Positions 11,157 through 21,790 of a stretch of 64,000 nucleotides of DNA are shown here, one piece after another. The notes under the pieces are model-generated. The model was not told where the DNA came from and searched no databases. It saw nothing but the letters and a program-made list of their open reading frames with translations. This stretch comes from Chromobotia macracanthus. Lineage: Eukaryota > Chordata > Actinopteri > Cypriniformes > Botiidae. The stretch lies in contig JAZGTH010000163.1 of assembly GCA_036877525.1 (NCBI GenBank), forward strand, positions 124,001 to 188,000, in the 5' to 3' direction. Position 1 is the stretch's first letter. The number at the start of each line of letters is the position of its first letter. Made by a program: the position numbers and the translations under genes.

Positions 11157-12194
11157 TTTTGAAAAATCAGGCATTCTCGTTGCCATCACCTTGCCCCTCT
11201 GAACTTTTCAAACCAGGGAATTAAAAAAGCACATGGCAAACAAAGCTCAAGAGACATGCTGAAGATGACAGTTAGAAAAACACTGATCACAAAAGACAGA
11301 CATACAATCTCATGGCAAACGATGGTACAGTCCAGGCTAAAAAGGAGTCAGGATTCCATCCACATGGTAAACAATGGTACAGTCCAGGCTAAAAACAAGT
11401 CAGGATTCCAGCATCATGACAAACAGTGGTACAGTCCAGGGTAAAAACAACTCAGGATTCCAGCCTCATGACAAACAATGGTACAGTCCAGGGTAAAAAG
11501 GAGTCAGGATTCCAGCATCATGACAAACAATGGTACAGTCCAGGATAAAAACAACTCGGGATTCTAGCCTCATGAGAAACAATGGTACAGTCCAGGGTAA
11601 AAAGGAGTGAGGATTCCAACCACATCACAAACAATAGTAGAGTCTAGGCTTAAAAGGAGTCAGGATTCCAACCATCTATAGAGAGTACAGGCAAAAGAGA
11701 AAAACACCTAAACCTGTCTATCAGCTTCAGTCAGGATTCCAACAACATGGTAAACAATGCTACAGTCCAGGGTAAAAACAAGTCAGGATTCCAGCCTCAT
11801 GACAAACAGTGGTACAGTCCAGGGTAAAAACAAGTCAGGTTTCCAGCCTCATGAGAAACAATGGTACAGTCCAGGGTAAAAAGGAGACAGGATTCCAGCA
11901 TCATGACAAACAATGGTAAAGTCCAGGGTAGAAAGGAGTCAGAATTCAGCCTCATGGTAAACAATAGTAGAATCCAGTCTTAAAAGGAGTCAGGATTCCA
12001 GCCTCATGAGAAACAATGGTACAGTCCAGGCTTAATAGGAGTCAGGATACCAACCATCTATAGAGAGTACAGCCAAATGACAAACACACCTGAAGCTGTC
12101 TTTCAGGAAAGACAAATGTCTCAAATAATCAGAATCTTGATTACCTTCCAAGTATATTCTGCTGAAATCAACAATTATCAAAACTAGTTGCAGT

Positions 12195-12266
12195 TGCACT
12201 GGGTGGGATTCGAACACTGGTCCTCGTGCATGGCAGGCGAGAGTTCTACCACTGTACTACCATTTC
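12195..12266 (-). tRNA. tRNA-Gly(GCC)-like copy 11, B box altered
   Basis: B box reads TGTTCGAATCC (plus strand CGAACACTGG). Private change TCCTCGTGC in the anticodon stem. Flank has CAACAATTATC, shared with copy 15. Confidence 0.5.
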
Positions 12267-13201
12267 TTTTGAAAATCAGGCATTCTCGTTGCCATCACCT
12301 TGCCCTTCTGAACTTTTCAAACCAGGGAATTAAAAAGCACATGGCAAACAAAGCTCAAGAGACATGCTGAAGATGACAGTTAGAAAAACACTGATCACAA
12401 AAGACAGACATACAATCTCATGGCAAACGATGGTACAGTCCAGGCTAAAAAGGAGTCAGGATTCCAACCACATGGTAAACAATGGTACATTCCAGGCATA
12501 AAAAGGAGTCAGGATTCCAACCACATGGCAAGCAATGGAAGAGTCCAGGCTAAAAACAAGTCAGGATTCCAGCCTCATGACAAACAATGGTACAGTCCAG
12601 GGTAAAAAAGGAGTCAGGATTCCAACCACATCACAAACAATAGTAGAGTCTAGGCTTAATAGGAGTCAGGATTCCAACCATCTATAGAGAGTACAGGCAA
12701 AGAGAAAAAACACCTAAACCTGTCTATCAGCTTCAGTCAGGATTCCAGCATCATGACAAACAATGGTAAAGTCCAGGGTAGAAAGGAGTCAGGAATTCAG
12801 CCTCATGGTAAACAATATTAGAATCCAGTCTTAAAAGGAGTCAGGATTCCAGCCTCATGAGAAACAATGGTACAGTCCAGGGTAAAAAGGAGACAGGATT
12901 CCAGCATCATGACAAACAATGGTAAAGTCCAGGGTAGAAAGGAGTCAGGAATTCAGCCTCATGGTAAACAATAGTAGAATCCAGTCTTAAAAGTAGTCAG
13001 GATTCCAGCCTCATGAGAAACAATGGTACAGTCCAGGCTAAAAAGGAGTCAGGATTCCAACCATCTATAGAGAGTACAGCCAAATGACAAACACACCTGA
13101 AGCTGTCTGTCAGGACAGACAAATGTCTCAAATAATCAGAATCTTGATTACCTTCCAAGTATATTCTGCTGAAATCAACAATCATCAAAACAAGTTGCAG
13201 T

Positions 13202-13273
13202 TGCACTGGGTGGGATTCGAACCCTGGTCCTCTTGCATGGCAGGCGAGAGTTCTACCACTGTACTACCATTTC
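13202..13273 (-). tRNA. tRNA-Gly(GCC)-like copy 12, probable pseudogene
   Basis: Boxes intact; CAAG flank; compensated G/C palindrome. Partner of copy 16. Confidence 0.55.
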
Positions 13274-14864
13274 TTTTGAAAATCAGGCATTCTCGTTGCC
13301 ATCACCTTGCCCCCTCTGAACTTTTCAAACCAGGGAATTAAAAAGCACATGGCAAACAAAGCTCAAGAGACATGCTGAAGATGACAGTTAGAAAAACACT
13401 GATCACAAAAGACAGACATACAATCTCATGGCAAACGATGGTACAGTCCAGGCTAAAAAGGAGTCAGGATTCCATCCACATGGTAAACAATGGTACAGTC
13501 CAGGCTAAAAACAAGTCAGGATTCCAGCCTCATGACAAACAGTGGTACAGTCCAGGGTAAAAACAAGTCAGGTTTCCAGCCTCATGACAAACAATGGTAC
13601 AGTCCAGGGTAAAAAGGAGTCAGGATTCCAGCATCATGACAAACAATGGTAAAGTCCAGGGTAGAAAGGAGTCAGGAATTCAGCCTCATGGTAAACAATA
13701 GTAGAATCCAGTCTTAAAAGGAGTCAGGATTCCAGCCTCATGACAAACAGTGGTACAGTCCAGGGTAAAAACAAGTCAGGTTTCCAGCCTCATGACAAAC
13801 AATGGTACAGTCCAGGGTAAAAAGGAGTCAGGATTCCAGCATCATGACAAACAATGGTAAAGTCCAGGGTAGAAAGGAGTCAGGAATTCAGCCTCATGGT
13901 AAACAATAGTAGAATCCAGTCTTAAAAGGAGTCAGGATTCCAGCCTCATGACAAACAGTGGTACAGTCCAGGGTAAAAACAAGTCAGGTTTCCAGCCTCA
14001 TGACAAACAATGGTACAGTCCAGGGTAAAAAGGAATCAGGATTCCAGCATCATGACAAACAATGGTAAAGTCCAGGGTAGAAAGGAGTCAGGAATTCAGC
14101 CTCATGGTAAACAATAGTAGAATCCAGTCTTAAAAGGAGTCAGGATTCCAGCCTCATGAGAAACAATGGTACAGTCCAGGGTAAAAAGGAGACAGGATTC
14201 CAGCATCATGACAAACAATGGTAAAGTCCAGGGTAGAAAGGAGTCAGGAATTCAGCCTCATGGTAAACAATAGTAGAATCCAGTCTTAAAAGGAGTCAGG
14301 ATTCCAGCCTCATGACAAACAGTGGTACAGTCCAGGGTAAAAACAAGTCAGGTTTCCAGCCTCATGACAAACAATGGCACAGTCCAGGGTAAAAAGGAGT
14401 CAGGATTCCAGCATCATGACAAACAATGGTAAAGTCCAGGGTAGAAAGGAGTCAGGATTTCAGCCTCATGGTAAACAATAGTAGAATCCAGTCTTAAAAG
14501 GAGTCAGGATTCCAGCCTCATGAGAAACAATGGTACAGTCCAGGGTAAAAAGGAGACAGGATTCCAGCATCATGACAAACAATGGTAAAGTCCAGGGTAG
14601 AAAGGAGTCAGGAATTCAGCCTCATGGTAAACAATAGTAGAATCCAGTCTTAAAAGGAGTCAGGATTCCAGCCTCATGAGAAACAATGGTACAGTCCAGG
14701 CTAAAAAGGAGTCAGGATTCCAACCATCTATAGAGAGTACAGCCAAATGACAAACACACCTGAAGCTGTCCGTCAGGACAGACAAATGTCTCAAATAATC
14801 AGAATCTTGATTACCTTCCAAGTATATTCTGCTGAAATCAACAATCATCAAAACAAGTTGCAGT

Positions 14865-14936
14865 TGCACTGGGTGGGATTCGAACCCTGGTCCTCTTGCA
14901 TGGCAGGCGAGAGTTCTACCACTGTACTACCATTTC
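14865..14936 (-). tRNA. tRNA-Gly(GCC)-like copy 13, probable pseudogene
   Basis: Boxes intact. The 5' flank carries the same decayed GAAATTCAGGC as copy 9 but has lost a further 34 bp (GGCAT joined to CAGGAATT). Confidence 0.55.
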
Positions 14937-16036
14937 TTTTGAAATTCAGGCATCAGGAATTAAAAAGCACATGGCAAACAAAGCTCAAGAGACATGCTGA
15001 AGATGACAGTTAGAAAAACACTGATCACAAAAGACAGACATACAATCTCATGGCAAACGATGGTACAGTCCAGGCTAAAAGGAGTCAGGATTCCATCCAC
15101 ATGGTAAACAATGGTACAGTCCAGGCTAAAAACAAGTCAGGATTCCAGCCTCATGACAAACAGTGGTACAGTCCAGGGTAAAAACAAGTCAGGTTTCCAG
15201 CCTCATGACAAACAATGGTACAGTCCAGGGTAAAAAGGAGTCAGGATTCCAGGATCATGACAAACAATGGTAAAGTCCAGGGTAGAAAGGAGTCAGGAAT
15301 TCAGCCTCATGGTAAACAATAGTAGAATCCAGTCTTAAAAGGAGTCAGGATTCCAGCCTCATGAGAAACAATGGTACAGTCCAGGGTAAAAAGGAGACAG
15401 GATTCCAGCATCATGACAAACAATGGTAAAGTCCAGGGTAGAAAGGAATCAGGAATTCAGCCTCATGGTAAACAATAGTAGAATCCAGTCTTAAAAGGAG
15501 TCAGGATTCCAGCCTCATGAGAAACAATGGTACAGTCCAGGCTAAAAACAAGTCAGGATTCCAGCCTCATGACAAACAATGGTACAGTCCAGGGTAAAAA
15601 GGAGTCAGGATTCCAACCACATCACAAACAATAGTAGAGTCTAGGCTTAATAGGAGTCAGGATTCCAACCATCTATAGAGAGTACAGGCAAAAGAGAAAA
15701 ACACCTAAACCTGTCTATCAGCTTCAGTCAGGATTCCAACAACATGGTAAACAATGCTACAGTCCAGGGTAGAAAGGAGTCAGGAATTCAGCCTCATGGT
15801 AAACAATAGTAGAATCCAGTCTTAAAAGGAGTCAGGATTCCAGCCTCATGAGAAACAATGGTACAGTCCAGGCTAAAAAGGAGTCAGGATTCCAACCATC
15901 TATAGAGAGTACAGCCAAATGACAAACACACCTGAAGCTGTCTTTCAGGAAAGACAAATGCCTCAAATAATCAGAATCTTGATTACCTTCCAAGTATATT
16001 CTGCTGAAATCAACAATCATCAAAACTAGTTGCAGT

Positions 16037-16108
16037 TGCACTGGGTGGGATTCGAACCCTGGTCCTCTTGCATGGCAGGCGAGAGTTCTACCACTGTACT
16101 ACTATTTC
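16037..16108 (-). tRNA. tRNA-Gly(GCC)-like copy 14, probable pseudogene
   Basis: Acceptor variant GAAATAG; boxes intact; partner of copy 10 at offset 4952. Confidence 0.5.
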
Positions 16109-17148
16109 TTTTGAAAAATCAGGCATTCTCGTTGCCATCACCTTGCCCCTCTGAACTTTTCAAACCAGGGAATTAAAAAAGCACATGGCAAACAAAGCTC
16201 AAGAGACATGCTGAAGATGACAGTTAGAAAAACACTGATCACAAAAGACAGACATACAATCTCATGGCAAACGATGGTACAGTCCAGGCTAAAAAGGAGT
16301 CAGGATTCCATCCACATGGTAAACAATGGTACAGTCCAGGCTAAAAACAAGTCAGGATTCCAGCATCATGACAAACAGTGGTACAGTCCAGGGTAAAAAC
16401 AACTCAGGATTCCAGCCTCATGACAAACAATGGTACAGTCCAGGGTAAAAAAGGAGTCAGGATTCCAGCATCATGACAAACAATGGTACAGTCCAGGATA
16501 AAAACAACTCGGGATTCTAGCCTCATGAGAAACAATGGTACAGTCCAGGGTAAAAAGGAGTGAGGATTCCAACCACATCACAAACAATAGTAGAGTCTAG
16601 GCTTAAAAGGAGTCAGGATTCCAACCATCTATAGAGAGTACAGGCAAAAGAGAAAAACACCTAAACCTGTCTATCAGCTTCAGTCAGGATTCCAACAACA
16701 TGGTAAACAATGCTACAGTCCAGGGTAAAAACAAGTCAGGATTCCAGCCTCATGACAAACAGTGGTACAGTCCAGGGTAAAAACAAGTCAGGTTTCCAGC
16801 CTCATGAGAAACAATGGTACAGTCCAGGGTAAAAAGGAGACAGGATTCCAGCATCATGACAAACAATGGTAAAGTCCAGGGTAGAAAGGAGTCAGGAATT
16901 CAGCCTCATGGTAAACAATAGTAGAATCCAGTCTTAAAAGGAGTCAGGATTCCAGCCTCATGAGAAACAATGGTACAGTCCAGGCTTAATAGGAGTCAGG
17001 ATACCAACCATCTATAGAGAGTACAGCCAAATGACAAACACACCTGAAGCTGTCTTTCAGGAAAGACAAATGTCTCAAATAATCAGAATCTTGATTACCT
17101 TCCAAGTATATTCTGCTGAAATCAACAATTATCAAAACTAGTTGCAGT

Positions 17149-17220
17149 TGCACTGGGTGGGATTCGAACACTGGTCCTCTTGCATGGCAGGCGAGAGTTC
17201 TACCACTGTACTACCATTTC
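17149..17220 (-). tRNA. tRNA-Gly(GCC)-like copy 15, B box altered
   Basis: B box TGTTCGAATCC; partner of copy 11 but without its anticodon-stem change. Confidence 0.5.
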
Positions 17221-18153
17221 TTTTGAAAATCAGGCATTCTCGTTGCCATCACCTTGCCCTTCTGAACTTTTCAAACCAGGGAATTAAAAAGCACATGGCA
17301 AACAAAGCTCAAGAGACATGCTGAAGATGACAGTTAGAAAAACACTGATTACAAAAGACAGACATACAATCTCATGGCAAACGATGGTACAGTCCAGGCT
17401 AAAAAGGAGTCAGGATTCCAACCACATGGTAAACAATGGTACATTCCAGGCATAAAAGGAGTCAGGATTCCAACCACATGGCAAGCAATGGAAGAGTCCA
17501 GGCTAAAAACAAGTCAGGATTCCAGCCTCATGACAAACAATGGTACAGTCCAGGGTAAAAAGGAGTCAGGATTCCAACCACATCACAAACAATAGTAGAG
17601 TCTAGGCTTAATAGGAGTCAGGATTCCAACCATCTATAGAGAGTACAGGCAAAAGAGAAAAACACCTAAACCTGTCTATCAGCTTCAGTCAGGATTCCAG
17701 CATCATGACAAACAATGGTAAAGTCCAGGGTAGAAAGGAGTCAGGAATTCAGCCTCATGGTAAACAATATTAGAATCCAGTCTTAAAAGGAGTCAGGATT
17801 CCAGCCTCATGAGAAACAATGGTACAGTCCAGGGTAAAAAGGAGACAGGATTCCAGCATCATGACAAACAATGGTAAAGTCCAGGGTAGAAAGGAGTCAG
17901 GAATTCAGCCTCATGGTAAACAATAGTAGAATCCAGTCTTAAAAGTAGTCAGGATTCCAGCCTCATGAGAAACAATGGTACAGTCCAGGCTAAAAAGGAG
18001 TCAGGATTCCAACCATCTATAGAGAGTACAGCCAAATGACAAACACACCTGAAGCTGTCTGTCAGGACAGACAAATGTCTCAAATAATCAGAATCTTGAT
18101 TACCTTCCAAGTATATTCTGCTGAAATCAACAATCATCAAAACAAGTTGCAGT

Positions 18154-18225
18154 TGCACTGGGTGGGATTCGAACCCTGGTCCTCTTGCATGGCAGGCGAG
18201 AGTTCTACCACTGTACTACCATTTC
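18154..18225 (-). tRNA. tRNA-Gly(GCC)-like copy 16, probable pseudogene
   Basis: Boxes intact; compensated G/C palindrome; partner of copy 12 at offset 4952. Confidence 0.55.
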
Positions 18226-19320
18226 TTTTGAAAATCAGGCATTCTCGTTGCCATCACCTTGCCCCTCTGAACTTTTCAAACCAGGGAATTAAAAAGCACA
18301 TGGCAAACAAAGCTCAAGAGACATGCTGAAGATGACAGTTAGAAAAACACTGATCACAAAAGACAGACATACAATCTCATGGCAAACGATGGTACAGTCC
18401 AGGCTAAAAAGGAGTCAGGATTCCATCCACATGGTAAACAATGGTACAGTCCAGGCTAAAAACAAGTCAGGATTCCAGCCTCATGACAAACAGTGGTACA
18501 GTCCAGGGTAAAAACAAGTCAGGTTTCCAGCCTCATGACAAACAATGGTACAGTCCAGGGTAAAAAGGAGTCAGGATTCCAGCATCATGACAAACAATGG
18601 TAAAGTCCAGGGTAGAAAGGAGTCAGGAATTCAGCCTCATGGTAAACAATAGTAGAATCCAGTCTTAAAAGGAGTCAGGATTCCAGCCTCATGACAAACA
18701 GTGGTACAGTCCAGGGTAAAAACAAGTCAGGTTTCCAGCCTCATGACAAACAATGGTACAGTCCAGGGTAAAAAAGGAGTCAGGATTCCAGCATCATGAC
18801 AAACAATGGTAAAGTCCAGGGTAGAAAGGAGTCAGGAATTCAGCCTCATGGTAAACAATAGTAGAATCCAGTCTTAAAAGGAGTCAGGATTCCAGCCTCA
18901 TGACAAACAGTGGTACAGTCCAGGGTAAAAACAAGTCAGGTTTCCAGCCTCATGACAAACAATGGTACAGTCCAGGGTAAAAAGGAATCAGGATTCCAGC
19001 ATCATGACAAACAATGGTAAAGTCCAGGGTAGAAAGGAGTCAGGAATTCAGCCTCATGGTAAACAATAGTAGAATCCAGTCTTAAAAGGAGTCAGGATTC
19101 CAGCCTCATGAGAAACAATGGTACAGTCCAGGGTAAAAAAGGAGACAGGATTCCAGCATCATGACAAACAATGGTAAAGTCCAGGGTAGAAAGGAGTCAG
19201 GAATTCAGCCTCATGGTAAACAATAGTAGAATCCAGTCTTAAAAGGAGTCAGGATTCCAGCCTCATGACAAACAGTGGTACAGTCCAGGGTAAAAACAAG
19301 TCAGGTTTCCAGCCTCATGA

Positions 19321-21790
19321 CAAACAATGGTACAGTCCAGGGTAAAAAGGAGTCAGGATTCCAGCATCATGACAAACAATGGTAAAGTCCAGGGTAGAAA
19401 GGAGTCAGGAATTCAGCCTCATGGTAAACAATAGTAGAATCCAGTCTTAAAAGGAGTCAGGATTCCAGCCTCATGAGAAACAATGGTACAGTCCAGGCTA
19501 AAAAGGAGTCAGGATTCCAACCATCTATAGAGAGTACAGCCAAATGACAAACACACCTGAAGCTGTCTTTCAGGAAAGACAAATGTCTCAAATAATCAGA
19601 ATCTTGATTACCTTCCAAGTATATTCTGCTGAAATCAACAATCATCAAAACTAGTTGCAGTTGCACTGGGTGGGATTCGAACCCTGGTCCTCTTGCATGG
19701 CAGGAGAGAGTTCTACCACTGTACTACTATTTCTTTTGAAAAATCAGGCATTCTCGTTGCCATCACCTTGCCCCTCTGAACTTTTCAAACCAGGGAATTA
19801 AAAAGCACATGGCAAACAAAGCTCAAGAGACATGCTGAAGATGACAGTTAGAAAAACACTGATCACAAAAGACAGACATACAATCTCATGGCAAACGATG
19901 GTACAGTCCAGGCTAAAAAGGAGTCAGGATTCCATCCACATGGTAAACAATGGTACAGTCCAGGCTAAAAACAAGTCAGGATTCCAGCATCATGACAAAC
20001 AATGGTACAGTCCAGGATAAAAACAACTCAGGATTCCAGCCTCATGACAAACAATGGTACAGTCCAGGCAAAAAAGGAGTCAGGATTCCAGCATCATGAC
20101 AAACAATGGTACAGTCCAGGATAAAAACAACTCGGGATTCTAGCCTCATGACAAACAATGGTACAGTCCAGGGTAAAAAGGAGTGAGGATTCCAACCACA
20201 TCACAAACAATAGTAGAGTCTAGGCTTAAAAGGAGTCAGGATTCCAACCATCTATAGAGAGTACAGGCAAAAGAGAAAAACACCTAAACCTGTCTATCAG
20301 CTTCAGTCAGGATTCCAACAACATGGTAAACAATGGTACAGTCCAGGGTAAAAACAAGTCAGGATTCCAGCCTCATGAGAAACAATGGTACAGTCCAGGG
20401 TAAAAAGGAGACAGGATTCCAGCATCATGACAAACAATGGTAAAGTCCAGGGTAGAAAGGAGTCAGGAATTCAGCCTCATGGTAAACAATAGTAGAATCC
20501 AGTCTTAAAAGGAGTCAGGATTCCAGCCTCAATGCAAACAGTGGTACAGTCCAGGGTAAAAACAAGTCAGGTTTCCAGCCTCATGACAAACAATGGTACA
20601 GTCCAGGGTAAAAAGGAATCAGGATTCCAGCATCATGACAAACAATGGTAAAGTCCAGGGTAGAAAGGAGTCAGGAATTCAGCCTCATGGTAAACAATAG
20701 TAGAATCCAGTCTTAAAAGGAGTCAGGATTCCAGCCTCATGAGAAACAATGGTACAGTCCAGGGTAAAAAGGAGACAGGATTCCAGCATCATGACAAACA
20801 ATGGTAAAGTCCAGGGTAGAAAGGAGTCAGGAATTCAGCCTCATGGTAAACAATAGTAGAATCCAGTCTTAAAAGGAGTCAGGATTCCAGCCTCATGACA
20901 AACAGTGGTACAGTCCATGGTAAAAACAAGTCAGGTTTCCAGCCTCATGACAAACAATGGTACAGTCCAGGGTAAAAAGGAGTCAGGATTCCAGCATCAT
21001 GACAAACAATGGTAAAGTCCAGGGTAGAAAGGAGTCAGGAATTCAGCCTCATGGTAAACAATAGTAGAATCCAGTCTTAAAAGGAGTCAGGATTCCAGCC
21101 TCATGACAAACAGTGGTACAGTCCAGGGTAAAAACAAGTCAGGTTTCCAGCCTCATGACAAACAATGGTACAGTCCAGGGTAAAAAAGGAGTCAGGATTC
21201 CAGCATCATGACAAACAATGGTAAAGTCCAGGGTAGAAAGGAGTCAGGAATTCAGCCTCATGGTAAACAATAGTAGAATCCAGTCTTAAAAGGAGTCAGG
21301 ATTCCAGCCTCATGAGAAACAATGGTACAGTCCAGGGTAAAAAGGAGACAGGATTCCAGCATCATGACAAACAATGGTAAAGTCCAGGGTAGAAAGGAGT
21401 CAGGAATTCAGCCTCATGGTAAACAATAGTAGAATCCAGTCTTAAAAGGAGTCAGGATTCCAGCCTCATGACAAACAGTGGTACAGTCCAGGGTAAAAAC
21501 AAGTCAGGTTTCCAGCCTCATGACAAACAATGGTACAGTCCAGGGTAAAAAGGAGTCAGGATTCCAGCATCATGACAAACAATGGTAAAGTCCAGGGTAG
21601 AAAGGAGTCAGGAATTCAGCCTCATGGTAAACAATAGTAGAATCCAGTCTTAAAAGGAGTCAGGATTCCAGCCTCATGAGAAACAATGGTACAGTCCAGG
21701 GTAAAAAAGGAGACAGGATTCCAGCATCATGACAAACAATGGTAAAGTCCAGGGTAGAAAGGAGTCAGGAATTCAGCCTCATGGTAAACA
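19321..21790. repeat. Mostly plain 52-mer array with 156- and 208-bp sub-periods
   Basis: After one D element (tRNA-like copy at 19662) and one E element near 20,281, this stretch is only 52-mers. They are ordered as trimers (GAGAAAC / GGAGACAGG / GGAATTC, 156 bp) and tetramers (CAGTGGTACAG / CAAGTCAGGTTTCC / CATCATGAC / GGAATTC, 208 bp). The CAGGTTTCC marker recurs near 20,568, 20,932, 21,140 and 21,505, spacings of about 364, 208 and 364. No tRNA-like copy occurs from 19,734 to 23,182, the longest gap in the window. Confidence 0.85.
19662..19733 (-). tRNA. tRNA-Gly(GCC)-like copy 17, probable pseudogene
   Basis: Plus strand GCAGGAGAGAG removes a G-C pair of the anticodon stem. Acceptor variant GAAATAG. 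Same subfamily as copies 18 and 19. Confidence 0.45.

Larger units (their letters stand above)
9381..14370. repeat. 4.95-kb higher-order repeat, copy I
   Basis: This block holds four D elements (tRNA-like copies starting at 9881, 11085, 12195 and 13202). It is repeated next door at an offset of about 4952-4985. Shared private variants include GGATCATGAC near 10302 and 15250, GACAAATGCCTC near 11000 and 15952, CGAACACTGG in the third D, and AAAGGAATCAGG near 14030 and 18982. The boundaries are set by the AATGGCACAG variant at 9388 and 14373 and are approximate. Confidence 0.85.
14371..19320. repeat. 4.95-kb higher-order repeat, copy II
   Basis: Second copy of the preceding block, with tRNA-like copies starting at 14865, 16037, 17149 and 18154. 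The last three are offset 4952, 4954 and 4952 from their partners. The first D element has lost a further 34 bp relative to copy I, which explains why the first pair is offset by 4984 and the rest by about 4950. Similarity to copy I fades near 19,320, where AATGGTACAG replaces AATGGCACAG. Confidence 0.85.
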
